Of a DNA stretch of 64,000 nt, positions 56,433 to 64,000 are shown one piece after another. The translations under genes and the position numbers were made by a program. Each line of letters opens with the position of its first letter. The first letter of the stretch is position 1. The stretch is from Tuctoria greenei. Lineage: Eukaryota > Streptophyta > Magnoliopsida > Poales > Poaceae. The notes under the pieces were generated by a model. That model saw only the letters and a program-made list of their open reading frames with translations. It searched no databases and had not been told where the DNA came from. The stretch is from contig JAYESD010000010.1 of the NCBI GenBank assembly GCA_036927565.1, positions 113,552,866 to 113,616,865 on the forward strand. The letters run 5' to 3'.

Positions 56433-57019
56433 TTTGGGCCAGGTGCGCTTGACCCATTACTGTATAAGATCCGACAAGGGGAAAACCCTAGATAAAGTCT
56501 CTGTCGCTCTCTTTTCCGTGGATGGCCCCATCCCTCGAGCCCCCAACTCTCTGGCTCCTCTGTCCTCTTCTCCTCCCTTGATCCCCGACAGTCCCTCAAT
56601 CTCTCCACTTCCCTAGTCCCTTGATCCCCTCCTCTCCTTGCACGGCCACCTTCTCTCCCTCCAGATGCTAACCCCACCGCCTCTTCGTGGCTAGGCAACC
56701 TGCCCACCTCGACCACGTGGCAGAGCTAGGGTTTCCCACTCTCTCCCACAGCTCCGGTGGTGGCCATGGCTCCGCTCTCCCTCCGTTGGTCTCGCCTCAA
56801 TCGATTTTATCTGGTTCTGATCTAGGGTTTTGGATGCACGATGAGGTCTGTCCATGTCGCTCTACTTGATCGGGCTTCAGGCTGGCCCGACATGACCCGA
56901 CACGCAAAAATAGGCTCCGGGCCATGCTCGGGCTTGCCTCCGGCCTATCATGTTGGCCCAATCCTTCAGAACTGTTCTGCGGGTCGCCCTGCCTAGGGAT
57001 GATTTGAAGCATGAGCCCG
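56433..57019. other. Unassigned GGGC-rich and leader-like DNA
   Basis: 56500-56870 is C/T-rich and resembles a plant 5' leader (repeated CCCTAG and CTCTCC, TCTAGGGTTTTGGATG), but no reading frame of note follows. 56870-57010 has GGCCCGAC words like those at 43165-43400. Confidence 0.3.
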
Positions 57020-57223
57020 CACTACTACAAAAGCTTTATATCACACATCTCTAAACATATTATCACAAGCGAATTTCAAAACTACCTAAAACAAAGAGCT
57101 TGCGAAAATCAGCCATTTTCACAGGCGCGGCCTCTAAAACCCGCCTCTTCTAATGATTTTCCGTAGGTGGTTGTTTACGTACGAGGTTCCGCCTGTAATG
57201 AATCATTATCTCAGGCAGGTCCT
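57020..57223. mobile_element. Left end of a CACTA element, interrupted
   Basis: Starts CACTACTACAAAAG and carries subterminal CAGGCG, CGCCTGT and CCGCCTGT words, then is cut by the Athila-2 LTR at 57224. The other end is not in the window. Confidence 0.5.
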
Positions 57224-58447
57224 TGTTGACGTTTCTTATGTACAGAGTAAATTCTATAAGCGCACGAAAACTATCGTGTAGTACTTCCCCTTAAAGAGTA
57301 TTCCCAAGGGTATCAAATCCAAAGAACGTGTGTGCTAAACTTAAGAACTAGTTCACCTAAGGACACAAAGTTGTTTGGTAGGCAAGGAATAGAGAGGAAT
57401 TCATAGTATTGACTCTAATTCAAAGAGATTTGCTATAGATGCTTGCTCCGGGCACGGGTTTACCTCTAGGAAAACTATAACGACTCCCCAAGAGCCTATG
57501 GCATAGCCGAATGTAGAGGATTACAAAGGAAAAATAGGGTTTCACCACCTACTTCCCACCTCTTCAATCCGTGGGTCTACGAGATATTCACTGGTGATTT
57601 CTAACCTAAGCACAACACTTACGTTCTAAATCACTACTCTAGTTGTTTCAAACACAAAGCTACAACTAGAGCCTCTAATAAATTAAAACAATGAACCCAA
57701 AATTAACTAATTGTGCAAACTACTTGAATTGGAAATCAAACTTGTATTGAATTCACAAAGGCTTACTTGATTTGAATAGAACCTTGTAGGGGTACAAGTG
57801 TAGAAGAGGGACTCGATAAGCCCAAGCCTCCTTCTTCTAAACTCTTCACCACACTCTTTTTCAACCTGACAGCTTCTAGGACTACTCTAAACCTTAAGAG
57901 TGGTATTCTATTCTCAACTTTTGGTGCGTGCGTGAAGTGAGGTGTGGGGTGCTATTTATAGGTGGAAAAGGGTCGGTTCTCGCCATCAAATGTGCGCGAT
58001 TCAGTCATCCCCGCCACCAGGAAGCCAGGAGGAGTCAACACATGTCATTTGATCGAGATTGGCGCCAAGATGGGGTCGGCCGAATAGAGGGTTCGACTGA
58101 CCTGGTCTCTGCCCTAATCTGCGTGCGCTTTCTTAAGGTCACTGACTGGTGGGTCCTATTGATGTTTTGGGGCATTGCGCCATTGGATTGCCTCAGATAC
58201 GACTCTTTGTGGTCCATTTGATCCATGGGATACCACGTGGCGTCGCCTGATTTGCTAGAATCCAATTTTACGGATTACTTTCTGCATGTGTTGGTATTTT
58301 TTGGGTATTACTTTAGCTGCATGCAAATAAACACCAACACTTGTGGAATTGGTTAGTATTTAACCCTACCACTATGTTATGTTTCTCTTTTGGACACGTT
58401 ATGATGTGAATTGACGGTCGAATTATGGCTCTTAAGGACCATTAACA
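57224..58447 (-). repeat. 3' LTR of Athila-2
   Basis: 1,224 bp, shorter than the Athila-1 LTR. It lacks the two 59-bp terminal blocks: after TGTTGACG it goes at once into TTTCTTATGTACAGAGTAAATTC, which aligns to Athila-1 position 21317 onward. Confidence 0.82.
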
Positions 58448-60027
58448 AATTCCCCCACAGTCATTTGCTCGTCCTCGAGTGAAGGCAAGAAGAAGAACTA
58501 AAGTGTAGTCATAAATTTGCTAGAAGTTAGAAAATGAGGATACTAGATATTTCAACTTATACCTAAATTCACGAATTCCCTTTGAATGTGGCTACCACAT
58601 CAAGCTTAGGTGTTTGAAGAGTGGAATGGTTAGAATGTAGTTCCCTTGGATCTTCTCCTGCTGAAATGATTTGAAAATTTGCTATATTTGGAAAGTCAAA
58701 GAAGCATTTGCCTTTATCTCTCATTTGGAATCTCTCAAATCTCTAAAAGTGTTTTGATCCTCACCTTGACATGTTTGCCATTTTTGTCCCTATACTAATT
58801 ATGGCTATATTTGAGGCTTGGTAGGGATAAATGTGGCACACGATACAATTCATATATCACTAAGTCAAAACCTTGATCCTATGAGAGACTTATGCAACAA
58901 AAAATTTTACAAAGAAAAATCCTTGCGCATATGAATGAAAATGGATAAATGTTGACTCCACAATTTTCTCTCTTTAAGGATGAAACATGGCTACTTTTTT
59001 TTTCACATACTTCCTCTTTTGAAGAGTAGATACTTTTTATTTTTGTAGCCATGTCTTCTACTCCTTTTTATTATTCTAGAGAGATTTTAATAACCATAAT
59101 GCATGGACATTCTTTTTGGATGGATTAATGATGGATGCAAATTCTCAATATGAGAAATTTTGCATGAATGGAGTGCACAAGGATTTCTAAATCAAAATTT
59201 CATGCATGCCACTCAATTGGGTCACGAGTTTGACAGAGTTCAATAAAAAACAAAGTGTCATATGCATGTGGTTTTCAATAAATGTTTCATATGGCCTTGG
59301 TAGGTATTTAAATTTCCAATGAGAGAGTTAGGCAAAATTCAAGACTCAAAATTTTTACAATTTCAAGCAGAGAGATATCTCCTAGAGTAACTCATTTACC
59401 ATGTCACACTAGTAAAATACTTAGATGATGTGTTTTTCCTACTTTAATTGTGGAAATCACAAACAAGGCAATAAATTGAAACATAAAGTATTCAAATTTT
59501 TAGCTCAAGCAAATTTTGATTACCAAGTTTTAATTTCAAATGTTGAGTTGATTCATTTTAAATATTCAATTTTAAATAGGAAATCAACTTAATAGCAGGG
59601 CAACAAGTGAATTTGGAGATAGGAGATCCAAACTGAATTTGTGGAGTGAAACGGAACTATGTGGGGCCCACACCAGGTCGGTCGACCAGGTGTTCGGCCG
59701 GCCCTCTTTTGGTAACTCTGTTGCTTTTTTTTCGGCGTGTCAAATCATATATTTTGTTGTGACGTGGTTCGGGATGCAACACTAATTTTGCACGTCGGGA
59801 TTTCACGATTTGGGGTGCCTCCCCCACACCTGTTTCATGGATTCTTTATTCAACAAAAATAAACTAAAGGGGAAACTTTACCGGTGTAAGATGAACCGGT
59901 AATTTCACTTTATTGAATTCAAAAATTGGGGATGCTTACATTATTCATTCTACATTGGAAAAATAAAAATTTGAGGTAAAATTAAACTTAAACTAGTAAG
60001 CATCCTTATGCTGTTGGGACATCTAAA

Positions 60028-60162
60028 CTATGGTGCGCTGTAGATGTCGGGCTCCGCGACGGCATTGCATAAGCGTCGCAGCTTGGCGCTCATGCCACGG
60101 CGAACACCGTCAATCTCCTCCTTGAGGGAGATGAGTTCATCCTTCAGCTCCTCTGGGAATCC
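60028..60162 (-). pseudogene. C-terminal tail of Athila-2 additional ORF, truncated
   Basis: Open on the minus strand from the Tekay boundary to a stop at 60028-60030. It encodes ELKDELISLKEEIDGVRRGM, a helical segment in the same position as the Gln-rich tail of the Athila-1 ORF (16834-16622). The rest is cut off by the Tekay insertion. Confidence 0.5.
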
Positions 60163-62858
60163 TGGTTCCGAAAATGAACCAAGCGTAATGCATATGTGTG
60201 CCCAGTATGTTTAACACACATACACAAGTGATTCACTAACGATAAACATATTATAACCATATCTCGAATAATAATACTAATAATAGTACCTTATTATAAA
60301 CCAATTAGTCTCGAATACAAGCTCTATTAAAATGCAGCGGAAAAACACTAAACACTAATGACTCCAAACTCCACAGGCAAGCTTGACGCTAACACGCGCG
60401 CCTAGAACTCCTCAAAAACCTCCTCGTACTCCACATTGTCACCTGCATCTGAATTTGATGGGGGAATGAAATGGTGAGCACATGTTGTACTTAGCAAGTG
60501 TCGGAAAGTATGACATGTAGCTTAAATAAGGAAAGATAAATAAATGGCTAATTGCACAAAAGTACATTCAAAACAGTTGAAAATGCAATTATATCATCAT
60601 TAAGTGAGGTCCTTCCCAAAATAACCCAAATAACATCAATTTCGACTTAAATAACCAATACCAGCAATATTAATCCATAATCAACTCATAACTGCTCATA
60701 TGTCCCATGTTCATCAATTCCATATACCAAAGCCAATTAATAAACGACTACCGTTTCCCAATTCAATTCCAGCCATTAAACCATGTTCAAGGTCCATAAC
60801 TCTAATCATGTGAGGGTTCCAGGTTGCTCATGTCTGGAAGCACGGCTATCATGATTGTTTTTAAATACACTCTGCAGAGGTTGTACCACTTTACCCACAA
60901 GTTTGTGATTTCATCACCTTTCGATGACTAAGGAATCTCATTTATGCCGTCTCACACTTCCTTAGGTGTGTGGCCAAGAGATCATGAAATAGCCTTTGCA
61001 AAGTGATTACTAGCATATTTAGACCCCACGTAGGATTCACCGGTGGTGATGTCTCCAACTGAGCACATCCAACTAAGGCCCCTCTTGAGCCATTCAGATC
61101 CTAGGGTAGTCCCACCAATCTCTACAAACCCATCTGACTACCCCTTCCCCGAGCATTCTTAATGGTCCAAATAGTACTGGCAATACACTAATTAGTCAGC
61201 TAAGCCGCAGCCATACTTGGCCCTGTGGTGGCACTGTAAATACTAGATGGCCGCTCCACGAACTGGTCCTTAGATCTAAAGCAAGCAAAACCACCAAAAC
61301 AGTCCAACCCATTCCACATCACCAAATTGCTGAGATCCCTAGGCACCATGTTGCTAAAGGGTCATTAATATCAATTATTATCATTCATGTGTCCATTAGT
61401 TCATAAATAACTAATATGATTGTTTCCCAAACCCAATTGAGTAATGCGAAGCAAAAGTATAAAATATCCTTCCCGACTCTCTACATTGTGTTCAATTGAC
61501 ATCGGTGGTCATACAAGACTAGTAAACTCCTACAATTGGGTTTTTCCGTCATTTTGATACAAGCATGTGGTTTTGCAAACAAAACATTTATAAACCCGAA
61601 TCAAAATGATCAAGGGAACTTGCCTTGCTTTGGGCTTGGTTTGGATCGAAAGCTTTGAAGTTACGATTCTGCAGGTCCTCGAAAGCACTCTCTATAGCGA
61701 GACCTTCTATTTGGCATGACAAACAAGCAAAACCAACATTACAATCAGTAAATGCTCATATATTACTCAATATGTCATGATATGCATGATTATTGCAATT
61801 GTGAAGTAAAACTAGTTAATGAGTTACTATTAATGTTTACTAACTAGTTACAATGGTTTCTAACAAGTTTGAAAAAGTTTGGAATTGATTTGAGTCAATT
61901 TGGATCAATTCAACATTAAACAGATTCAGAAACCCGACTAGTCTAGTATAGGGGCCGGACTAGTCCGCCCTATACAGAACTGTGAATTTAGGATTTTCTG
62001 ATTAGCGGGAATTGGGGGTTAATTTCACGTGTAAAAGTGGATGTAGAGGGTGTAGCACGTGTCTAGAAATCCAAGGGTCGAAGATTGGATGCAACACTTG
62101 AATCTTGACGTCTAGGGCTTGATGAAGATGAGTTGATGAAGGTTTTATGATGAAGAACGTCAATTGTCAAAAATTTAATGAAGATCGGTCTTGATTGAGC
62201 CTTCTCCATCTTCTCCTCCTTCTCCTTGCTCCTAGGATCCTTCTTGACGATGCCACAAGGCAAAGGGTGGCAGCGAGGGTTTTTCAAAGGTTGGAGAGGT
62301 GTGGGTATTGGGTTGTTTATATAGGGGTGGACAGTTAGGGTTTTGGGGTGAATTCCAAGTGGATTTCGATGGGGGATATGTAGGGGCCATGGTGGGGTCC
62401 ACTTGGGCTCCTTTGAGGTTGGGCACGAAGTTCTTGGGCCCAATTAAGGCAATTACCCAATAACCAATCGTGGAAGAATAATAAAATTCGAGTGGGATTC
62501 AGCACACCAGACTAGTCCGCTATAGGTACCAGACAAGTCCGTTATGGAACAGAGACATTTTCAGACAAGTCCGGTTTGAAAGGTCGGACAAGTCCATTTG
62601 GCAACCGAAGGCTTTTCGGACAAGTCCGTATGTTTGACTGGACAAGTCCGGGGTTAGCAAAATAGAAGGCTTCCACATTGAAAATGGACCAAATCGGACT
62701 AGTACGGGTTTGGCGCCGGACAAGTCCGCTCCCTGACAAGATTAAATTCCTGACTAGACCTAAATTCATTTTAAGCTTGTCCCCATTTAAGGTTGATGTA
62801 TGTTAAACATGTATGAGGATGTATGAAATGCATTATGATTGAAAATGAGGGTGTTACA
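60163..62858 (-). repeat. 3' LTR of Tekay element
   Basis: About 2.7 kb. The right edge is clear: on the element strand TTTTAAGGGGGTAGGTT is followed by TGTAACACCCTC, i.e. ending at 62858. The left edge, TGGTTCCGAAAATGAACCA at 60163, is inferred from the TG start and the break with Athila sequence. Around 62500-62730 the words GGACAAGTCCG and CGGACTAGTCC recur about ten times. No gene inside. Confidence 0.7.
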
Positions 62859-62879
62859 AACCTACCCCCTTAAAATGAA

Positions 62880-64000
62880 TCTCGCCCTCGAGATTCGACG
62901 TGCAAGGAAAGAGATAGGAAAATTCCTTCTTGAGATCTTCTTCCACCTCCCAAGTCACTTCCAATTCTGTATGATGCTTCCATTGCACTTTGCACCATCG
63001 AATCACCTTATTCCTTGTGACCCTCTCCTTGGTTTACAAAATTTTGACAGGTTGCTCGGCATAGGACAAATCCTGCTCAAGCTCCAATTCTTCCATTTGT
63101 ACTTGCTCTTCTGGAACCCTCAAGCACTTGTTGAGCTGAGAAACATGAAACACATCATGGACATCAAAAAGATGTGCAAGCATCTCCAACTTATACGCTA
63201 CTTCTCCTCGTTTGTCCAAAATCTTGAATGGTCCAATATAGTGAGGTGCCAACTTGCCTTTGACATTAAATCACTTGTGACCTCACATAGGTGACACTTC
63301 GAGGTATACGAAGTCTTCCACTTCAAAAGATAGGCTTCTCTATCTATTATCTGCTTAAACCTTTTGTCTTGACTGGGCAACCCTCAAATTCTCGCGGATT
63401 GTCTGAACTTGTTTTTCGGCATCCTATATCACGTCAGGTCCAAATACTTGAGTTTCCCCTATCTCATTCCAGAACAAGGGTGTTCTACACCTTCTCCCAT
63501 ACAATGCTTCATATGGTTACATCTTCAAGCTTGCTTGATAGCTGTTGTTGTAGGAAAATTCAGCATATGGCAGACTCTTGTCCCAACTTCCTCCATACTT
63601 TAGCGCACAAGACCTTAGCATATCTTCCAATATCTGATTTGTTCTCTTGATCTGTCCATCCGTCTGAGGGTGATATACGGAACTGAAATTCAACTAAGTT
63701 CCCATAGACTCGTGCAGCTTTTGCCAGAACCTTGAGGTAAATTGTGACCCTCTATCGGATACTTTTTTTTGGCACTTTGTGTAAACTCACTATTCTTCCC
63801 ATATACAACTCTGCCAACTTCGCTCCACTATAGGTAGTCTTGACAGGAATGAAATGCGCTGATTTTGTCAATCGATGCACAATAACCCATATTGAGTCAT
63901 AACTGGCTGAAGTGTGAGGCAGACCAACTATGAAATCCATACCAACCTCTTCCCACTTCCATTTCGGAATCTTTAACGGTTGCAATAATCCTGCTGGCCT
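62880..64000 (-). pseudogene. Tekay integrase and chromodomain C-terminus, degraded
   Basis: Read leftward: integrase core start (63985-63752, WKWEEVGMDFIVGLPHTSAS, VHRLTKSAHFIPV); then, across frame changes and stops, VYHPQTDGQIKRTNQILEDM, YGRRCRTPLFW and LAPHYIGPFKILDKRGEVAY; then a chromodomain-like tail (VTRNKVIRWCKVQWKHH). The catalytic Glu of GQxER is Lys here. A TAA follows EQPVKIL just before the tail, and several other stops occur near 63265-63430. In chromoviruses the tail directs insertion to heterochromatin. This copy is dead. Confidence 0.82.

Larger units (their letters stand above)
57224..60162 (-). mobile_element. Second Athila-lineage element, 3' part
   Basis: The 3' LTR (57224-58447) starts TGTTGACG and ends ATTAACA. 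It shares with Athila-1 the stretches AAGCGCACG, GAGTATTCCCAAGGGT, AGCCTATGGCATAGCCGAA and ATCCGTGGGTCTACGAGA-type. The polypurine tract (AATTCCCCCACAG) and TCATTTGCTCGTCC follow, as in Athila-1. The internal region up to 60162 is untranslated apart from the ORF tail at its right edge. The rest of the element should lie beyond the Tekay insertion, outside the window. Confidence 0.8.
60163..64000 (-). mobile_element. Tekay/Del-lineage chromovirus, 3' part
   Basis: The 3' LTR, polypurine tract and C-terminal pol lie on the minus strand; the element runs off the right edge. The integrase start QPLKIPKWKWEEVGMDFIVG and the RIRE3-like C-terminus identify the Tekay lineage. It interrupts Athila-2. 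The other LTR and the target duplication are outside the window. Confidence 0.85.

Noticed and set aside
56500..56870. Possible host-gene 5' leader and start
   Set aside because: The sequence is leader-like (C/T-rich, CCCTAG, TAGGGTTTTGGATG), but no coding exon follows before GGGC-rich repeat DNA.

Overview
The window reads as repeat-rich nuclear DNA of a grass (Poaceae). It is almost entirely nested transposable elements of plant lineages: Tat, Athila and Tekay Ty3/gypsy, Ty1/copia, CACTA, hAT and small MITEs. There is no bacterial-style operon, rRNA, tRNA or CRISPR array, and I see no intact ordinary host gene. Species cannot be fixed from the sequence.

Layout. 1-8405: remnant of a minus-strand LTR element (Sirevirus-like ends). 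Its ORF is split in frame by a 6.1-kb CACTA element (805-6949, target duplication GAA) carrying broken transposase genes. 8843-12307: a degraded copia-like element holding a small CACTA (9630-10791). 13663-22878: an Athila element on the minus strand with two LTRs, duplication ATAGG, tRNA-Asp primer site, broken gag, a protease remnant and no RT/RNase H/integrase, but a long Athila-type ORF. 23170-42642: an old hAT-like element containing a long-inverted-repeat element (23490-24195) and a CACTA element (24658-42367, duplication GTA). 43410-56427: a second large Tat-type element in GGGC-rich DNA. 57020-64000: a CACTA end, interrupted by an Athila element, itself interrupted by a Tekay element that runs off the window.

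Two Tat-lineage elements, A (25672-38487, duplication CCACT) and B (43410-56427, duplication ACCTG), are complete from LTR to LTR. Each has gag-protease, RT, a degenerate RNase H holding an acidic repeat insert, a second RNase H, integrase, and a long antisense gene between pol and the 3' LTR. The antisense gene has a GT-AG intron whose removal joins two reading frames exactly. Both elements carry several disabling changes, and both have the same in-frame TAG between protease and RT.

The most unusual cargo is in the CACTA element at 24658-42367. It carries an almost full-length SUMO-conjugating enzyme (SCE1/UBC9-like) gene with all four introns at 39670-40518, and two exons of an Argonaute PIWI domain at 38554-38635 and 25557-25643. 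Tat element A landed in the intron between those two exons. Both captured genes belong to families linked to silencing or SUMO control; whether they are expressed cannot be told from sequence.

Boundaries given with target duplications were read directly. Lineage names rest on recognised protein motifs, without database searches. LTR differences are hand counts.
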